Shown one piece after another: positions 19,079 through 27,038 of a stretch of 64,000 nucleotides of DNA. The stretch is from Bernardetia sp. MNP-M8 (GTDB lineage: Bacteria > Bacteroidota > Bacteroidia > Cytophagales > Bernardetiaceae), in NCBI RefSeq assembly GCF_037126285.1, contig NZ_CP147012.1, positions 4,052,676 through 4,116,675 on the forward strand. The letters run 5' to 3'. How positions within the stretch are numbered: the stretch's first letter is position 1; each line of letters opens with the position of its first letter. A model generated the notes under the pieces. It was not told the DNA's origin, ran no database searches, and saw only the letters and a program-made list of their open reading frames with translations. The position numbers were made by a program, and so were the translations under genes.

Positions 19079-20479
19079 ATGATAAGCAACTCAAGAAGAG
19101 AAGAACCAAGCATTTCGATAACAGAATTTGAACGTTTAATGGAAGAAGGACGAAGTTTTTTCTTTGAAATTGATACGTATGAATTTCTATTAGAACATTA
19201 TCGGAAGACAGGAAATATTGAAAGGTTATTTTCAGTTTGTGATATTGCACGTTCTCAGCATCCTTTTTCGGTTAATTTTATTGTCGAAGAAGCAAGAGCG
19301 CATATTATCAACAATGACTTTGATAAGGCTCAATCTACTATTGAAGAAGCCGAAGCTTTGCAACCCTCGGAAATAGAGGTGCAATTAACAAAAGCTTGGA
19401 TTCTACAAGAGTGTTTTAAGTTTGATGAAGCTGCTGAAATTTATCAAAACATTCTGCCTTTTACAGATGAAAAGGAAAAAGATGAGGTGTTATATCAAAT
19501 AGCAAGTTGTTATCAAGCCAAAAATGATCTCAAAACAGCTATTAAATATTATAAAGAAACTCTACGTCAAAATAAAGGACACAAAGAAGCATTGTATGAA
19601 CTTGCTTTTTGTTACGATGAGTTAGATGATTTGGAGGGAAGTATTGTTTTCTATAAACAATTTATTGATAATGACCCTTACTCTGCCGAAGCGTGGTATA
19701 ATCTGGCTCTTATTCAAACTCGTTTATCATTATATAGAGATGCTATTGTGTCGTATGATTATGCCTCACTTATCGAAGACGGATTTTCTTCTGCATTTTT
19801 TAATAAAGGAAACTGTCACATGAATTTAGGACAGTATCAAGAAGCATTAGATTGTTTTATTCAAACTTCAAAATTAGAACGCCCAACTGCTGAACTGTAT
19901 ACACATATTGGTGCAGCCTATCAAAAATTAAATAAATTTGCTGAGGCTCTTAATTTTTATAGAAAGGCATTGGATTTTGACCAAGAATATGAAATGGCTG
20001 CTTTTGGTATAGGTGAATGCATGGAAGAGCAAGAACGTTGGAAAGAAGCTGTACATTTTTATCAAAAATCCCTTCGAAATAATAAAAATTTAGGTAATGC
20101 ATGGTTTGGAAAAGCTCGTTGTGAATACCAACTTGGAAATATGATTTCGTGTATGGAAGCATACGACCATGCTTCAAGAATATTGAGTGAAAATGTAGAT
20201 GTTTGGCTCTCTTGGTCACATGTTTATTATAAAGAAGAATGGTTTGATAAAGCCATTGCTATTACCGAAGAAGCACTAGAAATTATTCCAGATTCTGCCG
20301 AGCTTTTATATCGATATGTTGCTTATTTGATGGGAGGAGGGAAATATAAAGCTGCTGTTATGGCTCTTGAAAATGCTATTTTGATAGCACCAGAAGATAA
20401 AAATTATATTTTAGAATTTTTTACAGACTTGAACACACAAAAAGCCATCTATCAAATAATTGAACAATTAGAAAATTAA
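19079..20479 (+). CDS. Tetratricopeptide repeat protein, 466 aa
   Basis: This is a cytoplasmic scaffold protein made almost wholly of TPR helices, with no signal peptide and no enzyme domain. Repeat hallmarks recur about every 34 residues: EVLYQIASCYQAKNDLKTAI, ALYELAFCYDELDDLEGSI, AWYNLALIQTRLSLYRDAI, AFFNKGNCHMNLGQYQEAL, LYTHIGAAYQKLNKFAEAL and AAFGIGECMEEQERWKEAV. I count about ten to eleven units. Such proteins organise complexes; the partner is unknown. It is a single gene with two strong hairpins directly after the stop. The first ATG is used and starts in a charged segment (MISNSRREEPSISITEFERL). Confidence 0.9.
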   Translation: MISNSRREEPSISITEFERLMEEGRSFFFEIDTYEFLLEHYRKTGNIERLFSVCDIARSQHPFSVNFIVEEARAHIINNDFDKAQSTIEEAEALQPSEIEVQLTKAWILQECFKFDEAAEIYQNILPFTDEKEKDEVLYQIASCYQAKNDLKTAIKYYKETLRQNKGHKEALYELAFCYDELDDLEGSIVFYKQFIDNDPYSAEAWYNLALIQTRLSLYRDAIVSYDYASLIEDGFSSAFFNKGNCHMNLGQYQEALDCFIQTSKLERPTAELYTHIGAAYQKLNKFAEALNFYRKALDFDQEYEMAAFGIGECMEEQERWKEAVHFYQKSLRNNKNLGNAWFGKARCEYQLGNMISCMEAYDHASRILSENVDVWLSWSHVYYKEEWFDKAIAITEEALEIIPDSAELLYRYVAYLMGGGKYKAAVMALENAILIAPEDKNYILEFFTDLNTQKAIYQIIEQLEN

Positions 20480-20481
20480 TT

Positions 20482-20519
20482 AACAACTGATTTAAGTGTC
20501 CATGCTTAAATCAGTTGTT
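20482..20519 (+). terminator. Hairpin terminator of the TPR gene
   Basis: Perfect 15-bp arms AACAACTGATTTAAG (20482-20496) and its complement (20505-20519) lie 3 bp after the stop codon, followed by a short T-rich stretch. Confidence 0.8.
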
Positions 20520-20536
20520 TGAAAAATATAAAAACG

Positions 20537-20568
20537 AAGGGATTTGATGAATCAAATCCCTTTCTTTT
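20537..20568 (+). terminator. Second hairpin terminator after the TPR gene
   Basis: Arms AAGGGATTTGAT (20537-20548) and ATCAAATCCCTT (20551-20562) form a tight stem followed by a T-rich run. Confidence 0.75.
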
Positions 20569-20588
20569 TTCGAAAAAGTAAAAACGCA

Positions 20589-20619
20589 TTGGCAATCCTT
20601 GATAAAATATGTATTTTTG
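20589..20619 (+). promoter_or_regulatory. Candidate promoter of purQ
   Basis: A TTG (20589-20591) and TATTTTTG (20612-20619) are separated by 20 bp, matching the Bacteroidota TTG-N(17-23)-TAnnTTTG pattern. It would start transcription near 20626. Confidence 0.45.
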
Positions 20620-20647
20620 TAATTATAAAAAATATATTTCAAAATGT

Positions 20648-20772
20648 AAGTAATTGAGCAAAGTTATTTATATGCAAATGGAATCTGTCTGACACCTCAA
20701 AGGTGTCTTGACAGTTTATACTTCCACTTTCTAATTCTTTTCTTAGATGTATTTTATTTTGCTCAGTTACTT
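20648..20772. repeat. 125-bp MITE-like inverted-repeat element
   Basis: Terminal arms AAGTAATTGAGCAAA (20648-20662) and TTTGCTCAGTTACTT (20758-20772) match at 14 of 15 positions when inverted. Between them lies a central hairpin GACACCT/AGGTGTC (20691-20697 and 20701-20707) with an outer CTGTC/GACAG. No coding sequence is inside. Confidence 0.55.
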
Positions 20773-20802
20773 ATTTTTTTAATTAGCTACGCTGACTTTC
20801 AG

Positions 20803-20832
20803 TTCTCTGTGTTCCTTTGCGAACTCTGTGTT
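20803..20832 (+). repeat. Solo CTCTGTG-type repeat in the purQ leader
   Basis: The sequence begins TTCTCTGTGTTCC and ends AACTCTGTGTT. It is the same repeat type that encloses the GxxExxY gene at 43108-43137 and 43529-43558. Confidence 0.6.
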
Positions 20833-20869
20833 TAAAAAACGAAATTATACCATTTTATCCATTTATTCT

Positions 20870-21565
20870 ATGAAATTCGGAGTTATTGTTTTCCCTGGGT
20901 CTAATTGCGACCACGACGTATATTCTGTTCTTAAAGATACTTTCAAACAAGAAACTGTTAAACTTTGGCACAAAAGTACAGATTTAGAAGGCTGTGATTT
21001 TATTGTCGTTCCAGGTGGTTTTTCATATGGAGATTATTTGCGTTCGGGTGCGATTGCTCGTTTTTCACCAATTATGAATGAAGTGATAAAACATGCCGAA
21101 AAAGGTGGTTATGTTTTAGGTATTTGCAATGGATTTCAGATTCTTACAGAAGCTCATTTATTACCAGGTGCATTACTTCGAAATAATAATCAAAAATTTA
21201 ACTGTAAGAATATATTTCTTCAAGCTACTTCTCAAAATAGTTTGATTACTCAAAATACAGACCCAGCAAAAGCCTATAAAATTCCGATTGCTCATGCAGA
21301 AGGTCGTTACTATGCTTCTGATGCAGATTTGAATAGTTTGATTGTTAATGATCAAATTTTGTTTCGTTATTGTGATAGTGAAGCTAGAGTTACAGATGAT
21401 AGCTGCCCAAATGGCTCAGCAATGAATATTGCAGGAATTTGTAATAAGGAAAGAAATGTTTTTGGAATGATGCCACATCCAGAGCGTGCTGCCGATGAAA
21501 TTTTGGGAAATACGGATGGAAGAGTAATTTTTGAATCTATCTTGCAGCTTGTTGGTCAAGTTTAA
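20870..21565 (+). CDS. purQ: Phosphoribosylformylglycinamidine synthase subunit PurQ
   Basis: PurQ is the glutaminase subunit of the FGAM synthase complex (with PurL and PurS) in de novo purine synthesis. It is a class I glutamine amidotransferase that hands ammonia to PurL. The start MKFGVIVFPGSNCDHD is the family opening, so I use the ATG at 20870 rather than an upstream in-frame start at 20828. The nucleophile is C86 in LGICNGFQIL, and the partner residues are H203 and E205 in MMPHPERA; the HAEGRYY motif is near residue 142. The 231-residue length is right for PurQ. purL and purS are not in the window. The stop is 10 bp before the SRPBCC gene, so these two are probably one transcript. Confidence 0.95.
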   Translation: MKFGVIVFPGSNCDHDVYSVLKDTFKQETVKLWHKSTDLEGCDFIVVPGGFSYGDYLRSGAIARFSPIMNEVIKHAEKGGYVLGICNGFQILTEAHLLPGALLRNNNQKFNCKNIFLQATSQNSLITQNTDPAKAYKIPIAHAEGRYYASDADLNSLIVNDQILFRYCDSEARVTDDSCPNGSAMNIAGICNKERNVFGMMPHPERAADEILGNTDGRVIFESILQLVGQV

Positions 21566-21575
21566 TACTTTTAAA

Positions 21576-22022
21576 ATGTCTGAAAAATTACCTCAAGTCT
21601 ATACAGAAATTATAATAAATGCTTCTAAAGAAAAAGTTTGGAATGTACTTTTAGACTTTCCAAATTATCCAACTTGGAATAATTTTATCAAAAAAATAGA
21701 AGGCAATTCAAATTTAGGAGGAAAAATAGAAGCTAAAATGTTTCCTCCTGCTGGTTTGCCTATTACTTTTGATGGTACAATTTGTCGAAACACTCCAAAC
21801 AAAACATTAGCTTGGAATGGATATATGATTGCTCGTTGGCTTTTCGAACCAACACATATATTTGAAATAGAAGAAAAAACTGAAAATCAAATCCTTTTCA
21901 TTCATAGAGAAGAATATAAAGGTTTTATAATTCCATTTATAAAATTTATGTTGCCTACTTTGGTGGGAAAAGGATTTGAGGTAATGAATAAAGATTTGAA
22001 AAAGTTTGTAGAGGCAAATTAA
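21576..22022 (+). CDS. SRPBCC domain protein (START/Bet v 1-like)
   Basis: This small cytoplasmic protein of 148 residues has the helix-grip fold used to bind hydrophobic ligands or polyketides. The typical opening TEIIINASKEKVWNVLLDFPNYPTW is visible, then WNNFIKKIEGN, a Pro/Gly strand and the closing amphipathic helix GKGFEVMNKDLKKFVEAN. I use the ATG at 21576 (MSEKLPQVY), which is 10 bp after purQ; the ORF open from 21531 would overlap purQ. The ligand is unknown, and purine synthesis gives no obvious role for it. Confidence 0.85.
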   Translation: MSEKLPQVYTEIIINASKEKVWNVLLDFPNYPTWNNFIKKIEGNSNLGGKIEAKMFPPAGLPITFDGTICRNTPNKTLAWNGYMIARWLFEPTHIFEIEEKTENQILFIHREEYKGFIIPFIKFMLPTLVGKGFEVMNKDLKKFVEAN

Positions 22023-22081
22023 GAGAAATTGAGTATTTTGTATTCATAAATCACTAATCATTGAAAAACTAATCATTAAGT

Positions 22082-23272
22082 ATGTTTGTAGATAATTTTG
22101 AAAATCAAAGTAAAGAAAAATCAGAATCAATAAAAAAGCGATGGCTTGAGACAGCTACTAAGTTTTTAAAGGGAAAACCCTATCAAGATTTGGAGTGGGA
22201 ATTTTCAGAAGACATTTCTATTGAGCCATATTATACAAAAGATGAAGAGAATCATTCTGATTTATCCTATTTACAGATTCTTCAAAATAATCAACTAGCT
22301 TTAAATGAACCTGTTTCTCAGCCTCGTTTTTGGTATAATCAGCCTTTTATAAAGCTACATAGTTTAGAAAAAGAAGAGCTAGAGAAAATAAATAAAGAGG
22401 TTCGCCAAGTTTTGATGAGTGGCGCAGAAGGAGTTTGTTTTGACTTGAAAAGTATAGAGCTTGCTGATATTGATAAGAAAAAAATAGAATATTTACTTTT
22501 TGAAGTGGCTTTGCCCTATTGTGCTGTGAGTTTTCAGGTAGATATAGAAAATGAAAATGAATTACAAAGTTTTTTAGAAAAATATATTGATTATGTAAAG
22601 GAAAGAGGTTTTGAAATACATCTTTTGACTGGAGGAGTTTTATATCAAAACTCATCCAAGAAAAATAATCAATTCTCTACTACTTTTTTAGAATCAGTTT
22701 CTCAAACAAATACTGCTTTTCGTTCTATTACATTGCAATTGAATAATTCGAAAGATGAAGCCCAAAATATTGCTGATATTCTTTTTGAAGTTAAGAAATT
22801 AGTAGAAAATTCAAACAAAAATATTTTACAAAATATTCAATTTGTAGTAGAAGCAACTGATAGTTTTTTCATTACAATTGCCAAAATACGTGCTTTGAAT
22901 TGGCTTTTGATTCAAATGTATGACTTGTATCAAGTGGATACTAAACCATATATTCATTCAATTACTTCACAAGGTACTGACGAAAAGAGCTTAGAAGACG
23001 AAAATTGGAATTTAATTAGAAATACTACACAAGCATTTTCTTGTATTTTGGGAGGAACAAATGCTTTGAGTGTAGTCTCACATCAAAATCAAGAGAATAC
23101 AAAATCTAAAGCATGGGCAAATCGTATTGCTCGTAATGTTTCTGTCATGTTACGTGAAGAATCTTTTGTAGACGCAACTGCAGATCCAATCTCAGGTTCA
23201 TATTATTGTGAACAAATGACAGATAAATTAATTGCATCTGCGTGGAAAAAATTTCAAGAAATGATAAATTAA
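22082..23272 (+). CDS. mutA: Methylmalonyl-CoA mutase small subunit, short form
   Basis: This is the non-catalytic beta subunit of adenosylcobalamin-dependent methylmalonyl-CoA mutase, which interconverts succinyl-CoA and methylmalonyl-CoA in propionate metabolism. The order of motifs fits: KKRWLETATKFLKGKPYQDL, EPYYTKDE, QPRFWYNQPFIKL, later TTQAFSCILGGTNALSV and WANRIARNVSVMLREESFVD, then DPISGSYYCEQMTDKLIASA near the end. At 396 residues it covers only the TIM-barrel domain. The C-terminal B12-like domain of the roughly 620-residue enzymes is missing, apparently cleanly, since the stop follows directly. mutB is not downstream; an orphan cas6 is next. A cobalamin adenosyltransferase is encoded at 48841. 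Confidence 0.88.
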   Translation: MFVDNFENQSKEKSESIKKRWLETATKFLKGKPYQDLEWEFSEDISIEPYYTKDEENHSDLSYLQILQNNQLALNEPVSQPRFWYNQPFIKLHSLEKEELEKINKEVRQVLMSGAEGVCFDLKSIELADIDKKKIEYLLFEVALPYCAVSFQVDIENENELQSFLEKYIDYVKERGFEIHLLTGGVLYQNSSKKNNQFSTTFLESVSQTNTAFRSITLQLNNSKDEAQNIADILFEVKKLVENSNKNILQNIQFVVEATDSFFITIAKIRALNWLLIQMYDLYQVDTKPYIHSITSQGTDEKSLEDENWNLIRNTTQAFSCILGGTNALSVVSHQNQENTKSKAWANRIARNVSVMLREESFVDATADPISGSYYCEQMTDKLIASAWKKFQEMIN

Positions 23273-23537
23273 ATAAATGAAGTTAATTATTTTGTGTTAT
23301 TTTTGTAAACACAAGATTTATATGAAGACTTTGTTTAATTATTTTTTTGTAAATATCTGTTTAATTACATTTTTGCTAAACAGTTTTTGTTTTAATAACT
23401 ATAATTGTAGTATAATATTAAATTAGTAATTGAAATATACATTTTTATAAAACAAAAAGGGTTATATACTGTTTCGTAATAGACTTACTTTATAGTTACT
23501 TATTTTTTATTTCAACCATTTTTTAAACTGTTGAATT

Positions 23538-24350
23538 TTGAGAGTTCGAATAATATTTGATTTACGGAATAGAGGCGCAGTTTTGCCCTTCTATCACCAG
23601 CACCTTTTTTCAGGATTTATTAAAGATTTACTTACAGATACTTCTTTTGGAGTAGATGATAATTTGTTTTATAATTTTTCTGGATTAAAAGGTCAAACAC
23701 GAGTGAGCCGAAAAGGCTTACATTACTGTTCCCGAAAAGTTACATTGGTTTTGTCTGCGCTTCGTACTGAAGTGATTGATGAGCTTTTGGATAGTCTTTT
23801 TAGTAGAGAACACATACAGATTGGAGAGTTAGAATTAGCTCCTGAAGCAGTAGAACAAGAACTCATGCCAGAGCAACGAGAGATGACAAAATACATTTGT
23901 ATTTCTCCGTTGGTGGTTTCTAGTCCTCGTTTTCATAGAGATACAAAAGAATTTATCGTACCAAGTATGGACAAATTTTCTGATCTTCTTTATGATTCTA
24001 CACTTACTCGTATGGAAGAGTCTGGACATTATACCGATGCCGAAATGGCAGAATTTTATAAGTTTCAGCTTGTTCCTGACCGTCGTTATTTAGAAAAAAT
24101 ACAGCAAGAAGAAAAGAAGTTTGCTCGTATTTATCCACTTGAAGGACAAGGAAGTGAAGTAGAGGTAAGAGGATATACGTTCCCTTTTGTGCTTTATGCA
24201 CACCCACAAGTACAAAATTTTATTTGTAATTGTGGCTTAGGAGAGTATACTGATTATGGCTTTGGAATGTTAGATTTTGCACATAGCGACCCTACTCAAC
24301 GTACACAACCTTATGGAAAATATGGTGTAGCAGAAGAGAGTAAGAAGTAA
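23538..24350 (+). CDS. cas6: Orphan CRISPR endoribonuclease Cas6, TTG start
   Basis: Cas6 cuts pre-crRNA within CRISPR repeats. The 270-residue protein has two ferredoxin-like halves. The N-terminal half has LPFYHQHLFSGFI (residues 16-28) with candidate catalytic His at 20 and 22, and NFSGLKGQTRV. The C-terminal half has VRGYTFPF near 210 and the glycine-rich loop GLGEYTDYGFG at 233-243, an exact GxGxxxxxGFG. The start is TTG at 23538, because a TGA at 23532-23534 closes the frame just upstream and no ATG precedes the conserved strand RVRIIFDLR. No other cas gene and no repeat-spacer array is present in 64 kb. It sits between mutA and a terminator shared with the nitroreductase gene. Confidence 0.82.
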   Translation: MRVRIIFDLRNRGAVLPFYHQHLFSGFIKDLLTDTSFGVDDNLFYNFSGLKGQTRVSRKGLHYCSRKVTLVLSALRTEVIDELLDSLFSREHIQIGELELAPEAVEQELMPEQREMTKYICISPLVVSSPRFHRDTKEFIVPSMDKFSDLLYDSTLTRMEESGHYTDAEMAEFYKFQLVPDRRYLEKIQQEEKKFARIYPLEGQGSEVEVRGYTFPFVLYAHPQVQNFICNCGLGEYTDYGFGMLDFAHSDPTQRTQPYGKYGVAEESKK

Positions 24351-24402
24351 AACTGCTTTTCTAATTTATAAACATCTTTTTCTATGAAAGAAAATTACAT
24401 AA

Positions 24403-24443
24403 AAAACCACCTTTAAAATCTTTTGATTTTTGAAGGTGGGTTT
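24403..24443. terminator. Bidirectional terminator between cas6 and nitroreductase genes
   Basis: Arms containing AAACCACCTT (about 24403-24412) and AAGGTGGGTTT (about 24433-24443) lie between convergent stops, with A-runs on the left and T-runs on the right. Confidence 0.75.
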
Positions 24444-24466
24444 ATTTGCTAGTTGAAAAATTTATT

Positions 24467-25069
24467 TTATATACTTCTTATTATTTTATCAAACTCTACT
24501 CTTTCTTTAGGTTTTTTGATAGGCTGAAAAGAATCTTCAGGATTGCGATAACCAACAGCCACACCAAACAAGGCAGTATAATTTCCATTTGGATTAATAA
24601 GAGCATCATATTTATCAGGTTCAATTCCTTCCATTGGAGTTGCATCAATTTCCATTGTTGCACATGCTCCCAAAAATATTCCTAATGATAAATAAACTTG
24701 TTTTTGAAACCAGTTTTTTACAAAAACATCTCCTAGAGGTTTTACAACGGTATTAAAATAATTGACAGCCCCTTCTACTAAATGTTCAGTAATCTGTTTC
24801 TCAAACAAATCAATATTATCTATCGAACTAAAGACTACTAGAGTATCACAATCTTTGATTCTATCTGCATTGAAAAAAGAGGCTTCTGCTAATTTGGCTT
24901 TCATTTCTGTATCGTGAACAAAAGTAAATTGCCAAGGCTGACCATTAATTGAGGAAGGACTTAAATGCAGAATTTGTTTCAATTCTTCCATTTTTTTGCT
25001 ATCAATTTTTTTACTGTTGTCATACAATTTTGTTGCATAACGGTTTTGAGCTGCATCTAAAAATTTCAT
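24467..25069 (-). CDS. Nitroreductase family NAD(P)H oxidoreductase
   Basis: This is an FMN-dependent, oxygen-insensitive nitroreductase or quinone reductase of the NfsB group, cytoplasmic and dimeric. The family marks are AAQNRYATKLYD near the start (FMN contacts), LSPSSINGQPWQF (residues 36-48), SLGIFLGACATMEIDATPMEGIEPDKYD near 130-155, and GVAVGYRN near the end. The length of 200 is normal. It is 27 bp downstream of the SnoaL lipoprotein gene on the same strand and follows a chain of minus-strand genes from 27425, so they may form one unit with the AraC regulator. The physiological substrate is unknown. Confidence 0.88.
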   Translation of the reverse strand: MKFLDAAQNRYATKLYDNSKKIDSKKMEELKQILHLSPSSINGQPWQFTFVHDTEMKAKLAEASFFNADRIKDCDTLVVFSSIDNIDLFEKQITEHLVEGAVNYFNTVVKPLGDVFVKNWFQKQVYLSLGIFLGACATMEIDATPMEGIEPDKYDALINPNGNYTALFGVAVGYRNPEDSFQPIKKPKERVEFDKIIRSI

Positions 25070-25096
25070 TTGTTAGCTTTTATTTAGTTGTGAATA

Positions 25097-25975
25097 TTAA
25101 AATTTGCCATTTGTGTTTTTATGTTCTTCTGCTGGAGCAATCGTTTCGATTACATCCCAATGTTCAGCAATTTTACCATTTTCTACTCTGAATAAATCAT
25201 AGAACGAAGTAGCTTTATCAGCAAATGAACCTTCACTTACTACCAAAATAAAATTTCCTTCACCCAAAACTCGGTGTACTTTGTTATATTTCATTGTAAT
25301 TCCTTGAGAAGCCATATATTCTAATGCTTTTCCAAGACCAGAAAGACCGTCTGCAATTTGTGGATTGTGTTGGATATAATTATCTCCATCAAAATATCCT
25401 GTTAGTTTTTCCATTTTTCCATTAACCAAAATATCTTCTACAAAATTTTTGACTACCCTTTTATTTTCATTGGTCTTGTCTAAATCATTGATTTCTGTTG
25501 TACCATCAATCATAGAATGCCCACTTGGGTTATTGGATTCAGGTTTTACTTGTAAATTATCCCAATGTTCTACAATTTTATCATCTTCAAATCTGAATAT
25601 ATCAAAACCTACTTTTGGGCCAAAAAAATTATAATCTGTGTGAGTAAATACAAAATCTCCATCTTGAAAAGCACGAATTGTATTTAATTTTGCTGAATTA
25701 GCTGGAAGTTGAGCCAATAAAGCTCCAAAACCTGCTAGTCCGTCAGCAATACTCAAATTGTGTTGAATATATTTATTTGGATTGATGTAACTAACAGGTT
25801 CTTGTGCTCCTGTTTCGATACTTTTTAATAAAGCAACAGCTTTTTTCTTATTTGAAATTTCTGTAGTGTTCATATTTTCTGCTTTTTTAGTTTGTGAAGT
25901 AATACTATTTTGTGAGTTACAAGATAATAATCCAAGGGTTAAAATTAAAGATGTGATTGATAATAACTTTTTCAT
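25097..25975 (-). CDS. Lipoprotein with two SnoaL/NTF2-like domains
   Basis: The signal peptide ends at lipobox LLSC (residues 16-19), so the protein is an envelope lipoprotein. Two related NTF2-like halves follow. The first has NPNKYIQHNLSIADGLAGF and FDIFRFEDDKIVEHWDNLQ. The second repeats this as DNYIQHNPQIADGLSGLGKAL and YDLFRVENGKIAEHWDVIE. The fold binds small hydrophobic ligands, and many members have no known reaction. A related single-domain protein is encoded at 27039-27425, with the AraC gene in between. Confidence 0.85.
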   Translation of the reverse strand: MKKLLSITSLILTLGLLSCNSQNSITSQTKKAENMNTTEISNKKKAVALLKSIETGAQEPVSYINPNKYIQHNLSIADGLAGFGALLAQLPANSAKLNTIRAFQDGDFVFTHTDYNFFGPKVGFDIFRFEDDKIVEHWDNLQVKPESNNPSGHSMIDGTTEINDLDKTNENKRVVKNFVEDILVNGKMEKLTGYFDGDNYIQHNPQIADGLSGLGKALEYMASQGITMKYNKVHRVLGEGNFILVVSEGSFADKATSFYDLFRVENGKIAEHWDVIETIAPAEEHKNTNGKF

Positions 25976-26082
25976 TGTATTGAGATTTGAGTTTTAAATT
26001 GACAATACAAAGTTGAGGCTATTCAACAAAAAAATAATGATACAGAAAGTCCTTTAGATGATACTTTTGTTCCAACTAGAAA

Positions 26083-27012
26083 TTAAGGATTGAAAAACTC
26101 TCTAAATTCGATGGGAGTAGTATCAGCATGTTTACGAAAATACTTGATAAAATTAGTAGATTCTTCAAAGCCTAATGTAAATCCTATCTCTTTTACACTT
26201 TCGTTGGTATGTGCTAAAAGTCGTTTGGCTTCTAGCATAATTTTTTCATCAATAATTTGCTTAGGTGTTTTACCTAATGTTTTTGAGGTAGCTTGATTGA
26301 GTCTTTTTTGTGTAATATTTATCTGAGTAGCATAATAATTTACCAATTTTTCTTCTTGAAACTTTTCTTCTAATAGATTTTTGAAAAGCATTATATAATC
26401 TAAATCTAATCCTGTTTTGACTTTGGTAAATCCTTGTTTTTGCCTTTCTCGTTCAGAAATTAGTAATAAATTACGTAAATAATTCCGAAGAATATCAGCT
26501 TGATACTCATCATTTGGGTTGTTTGATTCTGCTTGCATCTGTTCAAAAAAAGTAGCGAATATAGATTCCATATGGGGAATATGAATGGTAGGAATAGAAA
26601 ATAAATCATTAAATAAGATAGTACTTCTTAAAAATGTTGTATCTATTTCTGTTTTGCAGAAAAAAACATCTGTAAACAAAATTCCTTTTCCATCAGAATC
26701 ATCTTTATTATCAAAACGTTGTACCATATTTTTATTCAAAAAAACAATAGTATGAGGTTCTATTTTTATAGGATTAAAGTCAACTAAATGTGTTGGTGTT
26801 CCTTTTTGAAACCACAATATTTGATAAAACTCTGTTCTATGAGTAGATGTCAGTTTTTCACCATCAGATTTAAAAAGTTGATTCATTTCTACTACTTCAA
26901 GTTCTTGTGGTAGTCCCTCTTTAAAATTATATTTCTGAATATCTTTTTTCACTATATTGTATTTTTGGATATGATTAATTTTTAAATGTTCAAGTATAAA
27001 CAATACTTTCAC
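26083..27012 (-). CDS. AraC family transcriptional regulator
   Basis: The 309-residue protein has an N-terminal cupin-like sensing half (VVEMNQLFKSDG, FYQILWFQKGTPTHLVDF, PHTIVFLNKNMVQRF) and a C-terminal double helix-turn-helix. The second half shows the AraC hallmarks: ATQINITQKRLNQATSKTLG in the first helix-turn-helix, then VKEIGFTLGFEESTNFIKYF and TPIEFREFF in the second. It lies 26 bp downstream of the SnoaL-like gene at 27039, and the lipoprotein and nitroreductase genes follow, so it probably controls this cluster. The inducer is unknown. The first ATG gives an N-terminus slightly longer than typical. Confidence 0.9.
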   Translation of the reverse strand: MKVLFILEHLKINHIQKYNIVKKDIQKYNFKEGLPQELEVVEMNQLFKSDGEKLTSTHRTEFYQILWFQKGTPTHLVDFNPIKIEPHTIVFLNKNMVQRFDNKDDSDGKGILFTDVFFCKTEIDTTFLRSTILFNDLFSIPTIHIPHMESIFATFFEQMQAESNNPNDEYQADILRNYLRNLLLISERERQKQGFTKVKTGLDLDYIMLFKNLLEEKFQEEKLVNYYATQINITQKRLNQATSKTLGKTPKQIIDEKIMLEAKRLLAHTNESVKEIGFTLGFEESTNFIKYFRKHADTTPIEFREFFNP

Positions 27013-27038
27013 AATTATCTATACTTGAATATTTTTTA

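Larger units (their letters stand above)
20480..20869. other. 390-bp intergenic region before purQ, rich in repeats
   Basis: In order it holds two terminator hairpins, a promoter candidate at 20589-20619, an inverted-repeat element at 20648-20772 and a CTCTGTG-type repeat at 20803-20832. No gene is visible. If the promoter is real, the purQ leader is about 245 bases and contains both repeats. Confidence 0.6.

Noticed and set aside
20828-20869. Upstream extension of purQ
   Set aside because: The standard MKFGVIVFPGSN opening starts at 20870, and the extension lies in the repeat-rich leader.
22347-22655. 102-codon minus-strand frame inside mutA
   Set aside because: It is fully contained in a convincing gene on the other strand.
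23273-23537. Possible CRISPR repeats upstream of cas6
   Set aside because: No unit of 25-40 bases recurs at regular spacing here or downstream of the gene; only AT-rich words are seen.
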